Shown here: positions 1 through 6,510 of the stretch, piece after piece
Numbering within the stretch: position 1 is the first letter of the stretch
Layout: every line of letters starts with the position of its first letter
Source of the DNA: Pseudomonadota bacterium
Lineage (GTDB): Bacteria; Pseudomonadota; Alphaproteobacteria; Sphingomonadales; Sphingomonadaceae
Direction of reading: 5' to 3'
Assembly: GCA_023392555.1 (NCBI GenBank)
Contig: JAEVYW010000066.1
Span: 1 to 7,912, forward strand
DNA length: 7,912 nucleotides
Position numbers and translations under genes: made by a program
The notes under the pieces: generated by a model
The model's database searches: none
The model's input: the letters and a program-made list of their open reading frames with translations, nothing else
Told to the model about the DNA's origin: nothing

Positions 1-1
1 C

Positions 2-763
2 GTCATGGGCGAGCCCGACCGCCACCGCGACCCTGTCGAGAAGAAGGGCATAGCCCGCACCGTCGCGGCCGTCTGGAAGCCATTCCACGAATTCTTCCAG
101 CGCAGCGGCGCGTTCCTCGTCCTCCTCTTCATCCTGCTGCACAAGATCGGCGACACGCTCGCCAACCTCACCTTCCGCCTTTTGTTCGACGACCTCGGCT
201 TCACCAATGACGAGATCGCAATCTACGACGTCGGCGTCGGCTTCTGGGCCTACCTCATCGGCATCTTCATCGGCGGCATCCTCTACGCGCAGCTCGGGAT
301 GAAGCGGTCGGTATTCATCAGCCTGATCCTGATGGCCGTCAGCAATTTCAGCTTCGCGCTTCTCGCGGCCAGCGGTCACAGCAATTGGGGCATGGCCGGC
401 GCGATCGGCTTCGAGAATATCGCCAGCGGCATCGGCGGCGTCTGCGTCGTCGCTTACTTCTCGGCGCTGTGCGACCTGCGCTTCACCGCGGCGCAGTACG
501 CGTTGATCTCGGCTGCAGCGAGCATCGTCGGCCGCTTCCTCACCGGAACGACGGCAGGGGGCCTGATCGACGCCATGGGCTATTTCAACTTCTACATCCT
601 GACGACCGTCGCGGCCGTCCCGGGCATCATCCTGTTCTGGTGGATGATGCGCTCCGGCCTGATCGATCAGTCGATCGGCTCAGCGGGCGTTGCGGGTGAA
701 GGCGATGTGCGCGCCAAGCATCCCGACGAAGAAGTCCAAAAGCCCGCTCAGTCCGGCGCCTGA
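2..763 (+). CDS. ampG: AmpG-family muropeptide MFS permease, C-terminal part (5' end outside window)
   Basis: Inner-membrane permease of the AmpG family, which imports anhydro-muropeptides into the cytoplasm for peptidoglycan recycling. The reading frame is open to the left window edge, and only about six membrane segments are present (counting from the Met at base 5: roughly residues 35-55, 75-96, 102-122, 130-152, 165-185, 193-214), so this is the second half of a 12-14-TM protein. Family-like stretches are HKIGDTLANLT (46-56), GFENIASGIGG (135-145), TAAQYALISAAAS (161-173) and AAVPGIIL (203-210), which resemble E. coli AmpG from memory. A charged tail follows residue 215. The Met at base 5 is probably internal, since the hydrophilic stretch after it looks like the central cytoplasmic loop. 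The 3' end overlaps folC by 16 bases tail to tail, with no room for a terminator. A related MFS sugar/peptide permease is the alternative; family assignment is good, substrate is inferred. Confidence 0.85.
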   Translation, partial: VMGEPDRHRDPVEKKGIARTVAAVWKPFHEFFQRSGAFLVLLFILLHKIGDTLANLTFRLLFDDLGFTNDEIAIYDVGVGFWAYLIGIFIGGILYAQLGMKRSVFISLILMAVSNFSFALLAASGHSNWGMAGAIGFENIASGIGGVCVVAYFSALCDLRFTAAQYALISAAASIVGRFLTGTTAGGLIDAMGYFNFYILTTVAAVPGIILFWWMMRSGLIDQSIGSAGVAGEGDVRAKHPDEEVQKPAQSGA

Positions 764-2058
764 TCGTTGGCGGCTAGCGCTTCGCCCGCGAGGTAAAGCG
801 AGCCGAAGACGAACACGCGCGCGGGTCGTGCGATCGCGCGGAAGGCCTGGTCAAGCGTTTCGTGAGGAGATGCGCGAAAGCCCATCCCCGTCGCCAGCGC
901 CGCCAGCTCATCAGGCGTGAAATGCTGGTGATCCTTGATCGGCAGCGTCAGCACTTCGCTCGCCAGCCCGCGGAACGGCGCCAGCGTGCCGCGCGGGTCC
1001 TTGCTCGACAGGCTGGCGAAAATAACCGCCAGCGGCAGGTCGCCGCCGAAGCGCAGCTGCACGAACTCCGCGACCGACCGCGCGGCGGATGGATTGTGCC
1101 CCCCGTCGATCCACACCTCGCTGCCCGGCGGCAGAAGCGCGGTCAGCGGTCCCTCGCTGAGCTTCTGCATCCGTGCCGGCCAGTCCGTCCGCTTGAGCGC
1201 CGCAGCCATCGCGTCCTCACCGACTGGCAGCGCGCTCTGATGCCTCAGCATCGCAATTGCCAGGCCAGCATTCAGCGCTTGGTGCTTACCCGGGAGCGTT
1301 GGCAGCGGCAGGTCAAGCGACCCACGATGATCGCGATACTTGAGCTTCCCCTGACGGATTGCTGCGTCCCAGGCCCCACCACGCGGAAGCCACTGAGCGC
1401 CGGCATCCTTCGCCGCCTGCCAGATGCGCGTGCTCACGTTCGGCGGATAAAGCTGCGTTAGAAGCGGGACGCCGGCCTTAGCGATCCCCGCCTTTTCCGC
1501 GGCGATGTCCGGCAGGCGCTTGCCGAGGAATTGCTGGTGATCGACGCCAAGACTGGTGATCCCTGTCACCAGCGGCCGCTCGATTACGTTGGTCGCGTCC
1601 AGCCGCCCGCCTAGCCCGACCTCGATTACAGCCGCATTGGCCGGCACCCGCGAGAAAGCGAGAAACGCCGCAGCCGTCGTGACCTCGAAGAAGCTCGGCT
1701 CGATATCCCCGCCCGCGTCGAGCACTTCCGCCAGCAGCGCCGCCAGCGCATCGTCGTCGATCAGCTTGCCCGCGATGCGGATGCGCTCGTTGAAGCGAAC
1801 CAAATGCGGGCTGGTGAAGACGTGGACGCTTCGCCCCGACGCCTCGAGCGCGCCGCGCAAGAAAGCGCAGGTCGACCCCTTCCCGTTCGTGCCCGCGACG
1901 TGGAACATCGGCGGCAGCCGATCCTGCGGCTGCCCCAATTTCTGCAGCAACCGCGTTATGCGGTCGAGGCCGAGCCGGTCGCCACCGGGCGACAGCTTGG
2001 CAAGCCGGTCGAGCTGCGCCTGGACGGCCGGACTGTCCGACCGGGCGAAGTCCGCCAT
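748..2058 (-). CDS. folC: Bifunctional dihydrofolate synthase / folylpolyglutamate synthase
   Basis: Cytoplasmic Mur-ligase-family enzyme that adds L-glutamate to dihydropteroate (making dihydrofolate) and then extends the glutamate tail of tetrahydrofolates, using ATP. The 436 residues match the family length. Visible motifs: ATP-binding P-loop AGTNGKGST (55-63), SPHL (83-86), GLGGRLDATN (148-157), DHQQFLG (173-179), EKAGI (188-192) with the lysine that is usually carbamylated, WPARMQ (293-298) starting the C-terminal domain, DGGHNP (318-323; the common form is DGAHNP), and a GSLYLAGE end motif (419-426). The ATG overlaps the accD stop in a TGATG arrangement, so translation is probably coupled. 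A purine-rich GGAGAAGCAGG lies just upstream inside accD. It is the last gene of the minus-strand operon and runs 16 bases into the end of the opposing permease gene. Confidence 0.97.
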   Translation of the reverse strand: MADFARSDSPAVQAQLDRLAKLSPGGDRLGLDRITRLLQKLGQPQDRLPPMFHVAGTNGKGSTCAFLRGALEASGRSVHVFTSPHLVRFNERIRIAGKLIDDDALAALLAEVLDAGGDIEPSFFEVTTAAAFLAFSRVPANAAVIEVGLGGRLDATNVIERPLVTGITSLGVDHQQFLGKRLPDIAAEKAGIAKAGVPLLTQLYPPNVSTRIWQAAKDAGAQWLPRGGAWDAAIRQGKLKYRDHRGSLDLPLPTLPGKHQALNAGLAIAMLRHQSALPVGEDAMAAALKRTDWPARMQKLSEGPLTALLPPGSEVWIDGGHNPSAARSVAEFVQLRFGGDLPLAVIFASLSSKDPRGTLAPFRGLASEVLTLPIKDHQHFTPDELAALATGMGFRASPHETLDQAFRAIARPARVFVFGSLYLAGEALAANDQAPD

Positions 2059-2912
2059 CAGGCCGCCTGCTTCTCCGGCACCAGATAGCCGATGAGCTTG
2101 GCCAAAGTATCCTTCAGCTCGTGGCGCGGCACGACCATGTCGACCATGCCGTGGTCGAGCAGATATTCGGCGCGCTGGAAGCCTTCGGGAAGCTTTTCTC
2201 GGATCGTCTGCTCGATCACGCGCTGCCCGGCGAAGCCGATCAGCGCCCCCGGCTCAGCAAGCTGAACGTCGCCCAGCATCGCGTAGGACGCAGTCACGCC
2301 GCCCGTCGTCGGGTCGGTGAGGACGACAATGTACGGCAGCCCCGCTTCGCGAAGCTCGGCCAAAGCCACCGTCGTCTTCGGCATCTGCATCAACGACAGA
2401 ATGCCCTCCTGCATGCGTGCCCCGCCGGCAGCGGTGAAGATGATGTACGGAGCTTTATCCTCGATGGCGGCGCGCACGCCGGCAACGAACGCCGCGCCGA
2501 CGGCAATACCCATAGACCCGCCCATGAATGCGAAGTCCTGAACGCCGACCACCGCGTTGCGGCCGTTGACCTTGCCGCGCGCGTTTTGGAGCGCGTCCTT
2601 GACCTCATTGGCCGATCGCGCCGCCTTGATGCGGTCGGTGTACCGCTTGCTGTCGCGGAAGCGCAGCGGGTCTTCACGCACTTCGGGCGTCGGCAGCAGG
2701 TCATACTTGCCGTCGTCGAAAACCTGCTCGAACCGCACTCGGAAGCCGATGCGGTCGTGGTGGTCGCACCGCGGGCAGACGCGCAGATTGTCTTCCCACT
2801 CCTTGGTGAAGACCATCGTGCCGCACTTGCCGCACTTGTGCCAAAGGTTCTCGACGGTCTGCCGCTTCGGCAGGAACGGGATTCCGTTCCGGACCCTACT
2901 CAACCAGCTCAT
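2058..2912 (-). CDS. accD: Acetyl-CoA carboxylase carboxyltransferase subunit beta
   Basis: Beta subunit of the AccA2D2 carboxyltransferase, which moves the carboxyl group from biotin on AccB to acetyl-CoA to give malonyl-CoA, the first committed step of fatty acid synthesis. The 284 residues are the usual length. The N-terminal four-cysteine zinc ribbon is intact: C27-x2-C30 and C46-x2-C49. The crotonase-like core has GGARMQEG (163-170), TTGGVTASY (202-210) and [11 protein letters not shown] (226-236), which form the acyl-CoA pocket and oxyanion regions of the family. The start is an ATG preceded by purine-rich GAGAAGTGAG. The gene lies 29 bases after pyrF and overlaps folC by one base. accD next to folC is widespread in proteobacteria; the direct pyrF neighbour is unusual because trp genes commonly sit there in relatives. 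Confidence 0.98.
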   Translation of the reverse strand: MSWLSRVRNGIPFLPKRQTVENLWHKCGKCGTMVFTKEWEDNLRVCPRCDHHDRIGFRVRFEQVFDDGKYDLLPTPEVREDPLRFRDSKRYTDRIKAARSANEVKDALQNARGKVNGRNAVVGVQDFAFMGGSMGIAVGAAFVAGVRAAIEDKAPYIIFTAAGGARMQEGILSLMQMPKTTVALAELREAGLPYIVVLTDPTTGGVTASYAMLGDVQLAEPGALIGFAGQRVIEQTIREKLPEGFQRAEYLLDHGMVDMVVPRHELKDTLAKLIGYLVPEKQAA

Positions 2913-2941
2913 TCTCTACTCACTTCTCAGTTGCGGCGCGG

Positions 2942-3643
2942 CTAGGCCTCGACGCCTGCGCTTGTCCAGTCCTGCAACGTCGCGCCGATGTCGCGGAGAG
3001 CGGATGCAGGGTCATGAGCACCAGTAATCGGGCGCCCGATGACGAGGATGGAAGCACCCGCCTCAAGCGCCTGGCGCGGGGTCATCACGCGCTTCTGATC
3101 GCCGGTATCGCCACCTGCCGGCCGGATGCCCGGGACGACGAAGAAGCCATCGGGCCAGGCCTCGCGTGCAGCCGCAACCTCGGCTCCGGAGCAGACGATT
3201 CCGTCCAGTCCAGAAGAACGCGCCAGCTCCGCCAGCCGCCGTACCTGCTCACCCGGAGCGCCGTTGACGCCGATCGACTGAAGGTCGCCCTCGTCCAGGC
3301 TGGTCAGCACGGTAACGGCCACGACTTTCGTGTTGATCGCCGCTGCAGCCTTGGCCGCTTCGAGCATCGCCCGGCCGCCGGCAGCATGGACCGTCAGAAC
3401 CGCCGGCTCCAGCGGCGCGAGCGCGGCAACCGCCTTCCCGACCGTATTCGGAATGTCGTGCAGCTTCAGATCGAGGAATACCGGCACGCCGAGCTCGAGT
3501 ATCCGCTCGACCCCCGCCGGACCGCAGGAGCTGAAGAATTCGAGGCCGAGCTTCACGCCCCCTGCCCCGCCGCGCAGCTGCTCGCATAGCGCTAAAGCCT
3601 GCTCCAGGCTCGGCGTGTCGATGGCAACGAAGACCGGGCTCAC
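2942..3643 (-). CDS. pyrF: Orotidine 5'-phosphate decarboxylase
   Basis: Catalyses the last step of de novo UMP synthesis, decarboxylating OMP in the cytoplasm as a TIM-barrel dimer. The 233 residues fit the short bacterial form (group with the DLKLHDIPNT motif). Catalytic residues are present: D9 and K31 near the N-terminus, then the charged network D58-x-K60-x2-D63 within FLDLKLHDIPNT (56-67). The phosphate-binding segments VPGIRP (170-175) and VIGRPIT (201-207, R204) are intact. The start is GTG at 3643, overlapping the TGA of the upstream gene as GTGA, so it is probably coupled to it. The Shine-Dalgarno is weak (GGAAG about 10 bases upstream). The gene ends 29 bases before accD. Confidence 0.97.
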   Translation of the reverse strand: MSPVFVAIDTPSLEQALALCEQLRGGAGGVKLGLEFFSSCGPAGVERILELGVPVFLDLKLHDIPNTVGKAVAALAPLEPAVLTVHAAGGRAMLEAAKAAAAINTKVVAVTVLTSLDEGDLQSIGVNGAPGEQVRRLAELARSSGLDGIVCSGAEVAAAREAWPDGFFVVPGIRPAGGDTGDQKRVMTPRQALEAGASILVIGRPITGAHDPASALRDIGATLQDWTSAGVEA

Positions 3644-3924
3644 TCGGCTGGCGCTTCCGTAACGGGGGGCGAAACCGGCCGCACAGGGGCCTGCTGCCGC
3701 TCGAACGCTTCCACGCGCCGGCGATAGCTCCAGATCCTGCCGCGATGGATGAAATACATCGGCAGGAAGCCGAGCAGGAAGACGAACAGGATCAGCACGG
3801 GGACCTTGATGTCCGCCTGGATGTCACCCCACAGGTTGAGCGTCACATCGTGCCAGTTGCGGCTGCCGAGGATGGTCAGCAATGCTGCGACGACCACCCA
3901 GACCAGGGTCTTCAAAAACTGCAT
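3640..3924 (-). CDS. Small LapA-domain inner-membrane protein
   Basis: A 94-residue membrane protein with two hydrophobic segments (about 3-20 and 41-59) separated by a short loop containing NWHDVTLNLWG (23-33). A basic patch follows (HRGRIWSYRRR, 60-70), then a Pro/Glu-rich tail. This matches the lipopolysaccharide assembly LapA domain family (DUF1049), whose E. coli member works with LapB in LPS assembly and turnover; the function here is inferred from the family only. I chose the ATG at 3924 because the family begins right at the first membrane segment. The open frame continues to 4275, but that extension reads antisense to the serine hydrolase and looks non-coding. It is the first gene of the operon leading into pyrF, accD and folC, and its stop overlaps the pyrF start. 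No convincing promoter was identified upstream. Confidence 0.88.
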   Translation of the reverse strand: MQFLKTLVWVVVAALLTILGSRNWHDVTLNLWGDIQADIKVPVLILFVFLLGFLPMYFIHRGRIWSYRRRVEAFERQQAPVRPVSPPVTEAPAE

Positions 3925-4065
3925 CGACCGCGGCTTTAGGCCAGCCGGTCGGTCAAGGCCAGCATTCGTCGCGCCGGACGTTCGTTTCGCCGCAGGCTCG
4001 ACCGGCAACCGTTGAGCAATTTCACCCGTCTGTCCCACAGCAGCGTTCGGGGTGGGGAGACAGGT
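3925..4065. promoter_or_regulatory. Divergent intergenic region between the LapA-pyrF-accD-folC operon and the serine hydrolase
   Basis: This 141-base stretch must contain the start signals for both directions if each unit is transcribed from here. I looked for TTGACA/TATAAT-like pairs and EcfG-type GGAAC...CGTT pairs on both strands and found none that I would defend. The only clear signal is the Shine-Dalgarno of the plus-strand gene, GGGGAGA at 4054-4060. Confidence 0.4.
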
Positions 4066-5388
4066 GTGAAAAAGCCGCATTTCATCGGGCTTGGCGTTTT
4101 GGGGCTCACGGCGACCGCCCTTCTGGCGATGCGCGGCGGCGACACGCCTCCGTCGTCCCAGCAACAAGGCGTACCGAAATCCCACGTTCGCCTCGCCGCG
4201 ATTTCGACGGCCGCGCGCAAGGACGTGAACTACGCGCAGCTCGATGCGCGGCTGCAGCAGCTGATTCAGCAACATTCGATGGTCGGGATGGCCGTTGGCG
4301 TCGTCGAGAACGGCCGCATCACCTTTCTCAAGGGCTATGGCGAAACGGTGAAGGGCTCCGGCGACATGGTCACGCCGGATACCGTCTTCCGTTGGGCCTC
4401 CGTGTCAAAGGGCCTGGCCGCGACGATGGTCGCCAAGCTCGCCGAAGAGGGCAAGGTCAACCTCAACGCCCCTGTCGCCAATTATGCGGCGAGCCTGAAG
4501 CTTCCCGCCGGCGCAGAATATCGCGCGACCGTCGGCGACATGCTCAGCCACCGCCTCGGCCTTTATCGCGACGCCTATGACAACAAGCTGGAAGAGGGGC
4601 AGGACACCAAGTTCCTGCGCTCGTCGCTTGCCCAGCTAAACCTGATCTGCCCGCCCGGCACCTGCTGGAGCTATCAGAACGTCGCTTACGACGGCGCGTC
4701 GGAGATCGTAGAGCACGTCACGAAGCAGCCGTACGAGCAGGCAGTGAAGCAGATGCTTTTCCAGCCGATCGGCATGACGACCGCCAGCGTGTCACGCGAG
4801 GGTCTGGTCAATTCCAGGAGCTGGGCCCGCCCGCACGACGCCGCACGGCGTCCGCTCGAAGTGCTCGACGCTTATTACCGCGTGCCCGCCGCCGGCGGCG
4901 TCAACAGCAACATCAAGGACATGTCGTTGTGGATGATGGCGCAGATGGGCGTGATGCCCGACGTGCTGTCGCCGCAGTTGCTCAACACGATTCACGCGCC
5001 TTTGGTGAAGACGCCGGGCGAGCGCGGCCGCATGCGCAAGTTCCTCGAACGCCTTGGCGAGGCCGATTACGGCTACGGCTGGCGTAGCTACGACTATGCC
5101 GGGCACCACATCGTCGGGCATCGTGGCGGTGTTTCCGGCTACCGCTCGCTGATCCTGTTCGATCCGGCGCTGAAGAGCGGAGTCGTGGCGCTATGGAACA
5201 GCAACACCAATCAGCCGGGCGGCCTGGAGTTCGAGGTGATGGACATGCTCTATCGCCTGCCCTTCCGCGACTGGATGGAGCTCGATCGTTCGCGGGTGGC
5301 GAAGCCGGCTGCTCCGGTCGAGACCGACGAGCCTGAAACGGCGGCGGTCGCCTCGGCGTCCGAACCCGCGGCTCGCCGCCGGACCTAA
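4066..5388 (+). CDS. Exported beta-lactamase-fold serine hydrolase
   Basis: Member of the class C beta-lactamase / penicillin-binding-protein-like serine hydrolase family, which includes esterases, D-aminopeptidases and DD-peptidases; substrate unknown. I start it at GTG 4066 (440 residues): GGGGAGA lies 5 bases upstream, and the protein then opens with Val/Met-Lys-Lys and a hydrophobic segment (about residues 6-22), a signal peptide or membrane anchor. Catalytic motifs, numbered from this start: SVSK (S112 nucleophile, K115), YQN (Y203-N205) and HRGG (352-355), which corresponds to the KTG-type third motif and fits HxG esterase-like members. Two cysteines (C195, C200) bracket the PPG before the tyrosine motif and could form a disulfide in the periplasm. 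The last ~30 residues are an Ala/Glu/Pro-rich tail ending in RRR. An earlier in-frame TTG at 4012 has no good ribosome binding site. The stop overlaps the stop of the convergent gene by 3 bases. Confidence 0.93.
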   Translation: MKKPHFIGLGVLGLTATALLAMRGGDTPPSSQQQGVPKSHVRLAAISTAARKDVNYAQLDARLQQLIQQHSMVGMAVGVVENGRITFLKGYGETVKGSGDMVTPDTVFRWASVSKGLAATMVAKLAEEGKVNLNAPVANYAASLKLPAGAEYRATVGDMLSHRLGLYRDAYDNKLEEGQDTKFLRSSLAQLNLICPPGTCWSYQNVAYDGASEIVEHVTKQPYEQAVKQMLFQPIGMTTASVSREGLVNSRSWARPHDAARRPLEVLDAYYRVPAAGGVNSNIKDMSLWMMAQMGVMPDVLSPQLLNTIHAPLVKTPGERGRMRKFLERLGEADYGYGWRSYDYAGHHIVGHRGGVSGYRSLILFDPALKSGVVALWNSNTNQPGGLEFEVMDMLYRLPFRDWMELDRSRVAKPAAPVETDEPETAAVASASEPAARRRT

Positions 5389-5639
5389 TCCCGCCGGGCT
5401 TCGGCCTTCGCCTGCTTCAATTCCCGCTGCTGCAGAATGTGCGCGCGATAGCGCATGCCCATGCCGGCAATCGACGTCAGAACGCCGAGGATGAGCACCG
5501 GCATGTGCCAACGGGGCTCGCTCGGCGTCGGCCAGGCGATCGCGCCCAGCAGCAGCACGCTGACGATCGAAACCAGATAGCCGAGCCCCTTCCAGTCCAC
5601 GCCTGATCCGGGTGCCTTCGTTACAGTATCGTGACGCAT
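5385..5639 (-). CDS. Small two-TM membrane protein of unknown function
   Basis: An 84-residue protein that I do not recognise. It has a hydrophilic N-terminus, two hydrophobic segments (about residues 18-36 and 46-64) joined by a Trp/Pro-containing loop, and a charged helical tail rich in Gln, Lys, Ala and Glu (66-84), likely cytoplasmic. The start is uncertain: ATG at 5639 gives the compact form. An in-frame ATG at 5654 adds 5 residues and one at 5714 adds 25, but the latter would overlap the start of the opposing hemerythrin gene. None has a clear Shine-Dalgarno. The gene converges with the serine hydrolase (stops overlap) and diverges from the hemerythrin gene, with only 61 bases between the starts. 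Confidence 0.65.
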   Translation of the reverse strand: MRHDTVTKAPGSGVDWKGLGYLVSIVSVLLLGAIAWPTPSEPRWHMPVLILGVLTSIAGMGMRYRAHILQQRELKQAKAEARRD

Positions 5640-5647
5640 CAGCCGCA

Positions 5648-5674
5648 GGAACATCCAATCGGCACAGTTGGTTT
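5648..5674 (+). promoter_or_regulatory. Putative EcfG-type general-stress promoter for the hemerythrin gene
   Basis: GGAAC at 5648-5652 is followed by a 17-base spacer and GGTTT at 5670-5674. The alphaproteobacterial EcfG (general stress response sigma factor) consensus is GGAAC, 16-17 bases, then CGTT, so there is one mismatch (C to G) in the -10. Transcription would begin around 5680-5685, just before the Shine-Dalgarno AGGGAG (5689-5694). The position is right for a short-leader transcript. Not experimentally supported. Confidence 0.5.
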
Positions 5675-5700
5675 CAGAGGCAGGTACCAGGGAGTTAGTG

Positions 5701-6213
5701 ATGGCCGAAACCAAGTCGCAGGATGCAATTGCACTATTGAAAGCGGATCATCGCAAGGTCGAAGAGCTGTTCGAACAGTTCGAAAAGGCCAGCGGCGACG
5801 GCCGCAAGCAGAAGCTCGCACTCGAGATCTGTAAGGAACTGACGATCCACACGATCCTCGAGGAAGAGATTTTCTACCCGGCCTGCGAAGGCAATGTCGA
5901 AGAGGACCTGCTGAAGGAAAGCGTCGTCGAGCATGACGCGGCCAAGGTCATGATCGCGGAAATTGAAGCCGGCGAACCGTCGGACGATTTCTACGACGCC
6001 AAGGTGAAGGTCCTCCAGGAAGAGATCGAGCATCACGTCCAGGAAGAAGAACAGCGCGGCAAGGGCATGTTCGCCCAGGCGCGCGACTCGGACATGGATC
6101 TCGACGCTCTCGGTGAGCAAATGGCGACCCGCAAGGAACAGCTTATGGCGGAGTTCGAGGCCTCTGGCCTGCCCGAGCCGGAAAGCAGCTCGCTAGAAAA
6201 GGTTCAGATATAG
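5701..6213 (+). CDS. Hemerythrin HHE cation-binding domain protein
   Basis: A 170-residue soluble four-helix-bundle protein of the hemerythrin-like family, expected to bind a diiron centre and handle O2, nitric oxide or reactive species, or act in iron-sulfur repair or stress. Candidate ligands follow the family pattern: H17 (KADHRKVEELF), H50 with E54 (HxxxE), H78 (VEHD) and H112 with E116 (HHVQEEE). The sequence is strongly acidic, with a low-complexity Ser/Glu-rich tail after residue 155. The start at ATG 5701 is set by AGGGAG six bases upstream; a longer in-frame start at 5668 would fall in the promoter. It appears monocistronic, with an EcfG-like promoter directly upstream, which agrees with HHE proteins often being general-stress genes in alphaproteobacteria. 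No strong terminator is seen after it. Confidence 0.93.
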   Translation: MAETKSQDAIALLKADHRKVEELFEQFEKASGDGRKQKLALEICKELTIHTILEEEIFYPACEGNVEEDLLKESVVEHDAAKVMIAEIEAGEPSDDFYDAKVKVLQEEIEHHVQEEEQRGKGMFAQARDSDMDLDALGEQMATRKEQLMAEFEASGLPEPESSSLEKVQI

Positions 6214-6217
6214 GCTG

Positions 6218-6235
6218 TTAAGCCGATTTAAGCCG
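6218..6235. repeat. Tandem TTAAGCCG pair with 10-bp period
   Basis: TTAAGCCG occurs at 6218-6225 and again at 6228-6235, exactly one helical turn apart, starting 5 bases after the hemerythrin stop and upstream of a possible promoter for the next unit. It could be an operator half-site pair, or chance. Confidence 0.35.
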
Positions 6236-6237
6236 GA

Positions 6238-6267
6238 TTCGGTCGCCAGTGCGGATCGTGCTATAGC
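6238..6267 (+). promoter_or_regulatory. Possible sigma70-type promoter for the small protein / MBL unit
   Basis: The -10-like TGCTATAG at 6259-6266 sits in the right place upstream of the small gene. The best -35 candidate, TTCGGT at 6238-6243, is a poor match, with 18 bases between hexamers. Only the extended -10 look and the position support it. Confidence 0.3.
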
Positions 6268-6274
6268 CTCCGCA

Positions 6275-6307
6275 TTGGCGCGCCCCTTCTCGCAGGCACC
6301 GCGCCAA
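6275..6307 (+). repeat. 8-bp perfect inverted repeat in the leader of the small gene
   Basis: TTGGCGCG (6275-6282) and CGCGCCAA (6300-6307) are exact reverse complements around a 17-base loop. A second small hairpin, CAAGC-TGCC-GCTTG, lies at 6321-6334. Both precede the Shine-Dalgarno GGAG (6341-6344), so the transcript from the putative promoter would have a structured leader. No T-run follows, which argues against an intrinsic terminator. Confidence 0.45.
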
Positions 6308-6351
6308 CTGACAGCAAGTTCAAGCTGCCGCTTGTAAGCTGGAGATTGGCC

Positions 6352-6501
6352 ATGAGTTTGACCGATCTGGCCTATCACCGCCAACGCGAACAGCAGTGCC
6401 GTTCGATGGCGGAAGTTGCATCCGATCCCGTCGTGCGCCGGCGCCATGAAGAGCTGGCCGCCTTGCACGCGTGCAAGATCGCCATGAGCGCTGCCGCCTA
6501 G
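6352..6501 (+). CDS. 49-residue helical small protein of unknown function
   Basis: An ATG with GGAG seven bases upstream opens a 49-codon frame ending in TAG. The product is charged and likely all helical: LAYHRQREQQCRSMAEVA (6-23) followed by SDPVVRRRHEELAALH (24-39). This recalls short sphingomonad proteins of the type YxRRRxxQE...DPxxRxxHxxLAxxY that I know only as hypothetical. Codon use agrees with the neighbours. It lies 9 bases before, and in the same frame as, the MBL-fold gene, so the two are probably co-transcribed. It is short, so it could be spurious, but the ribosome binding site and composition favour a real gene. Confidence 0.6.
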   Translation: MSLTDLAYHRQREQQCRSMAEVASDPVVRRRHEELAALHACKIAMSAAA

Positions 6502-6510
6502 ACCCAGGGC

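Noticed and set aside
4012..4065. TTG start for the serine hydrolase
   Set aside because: It puts an 18-residue hydrophilic stretch before the signal segment and lacks a Shine-Dalgarno, whereas GTG 4066 has GGGGAGA five bases away.
3925..4275. N-terminal extension of the LapA-domain gene to 211 residues
   Set aside because: The added part is antisense to the start of the serine hydrolase, has Arg/Gly-rich non-globular composition, and the LapA family begins at the first membrane segment at 3924.
5734..6120. 128-codon minus-strand ORF opposite the hemerythrin gene
   Set aside because: It mirrors the Glu/Lys-rich codons of the real gene (giving Leu/Phe runs), has no ribosome binding site, and matches no known family.
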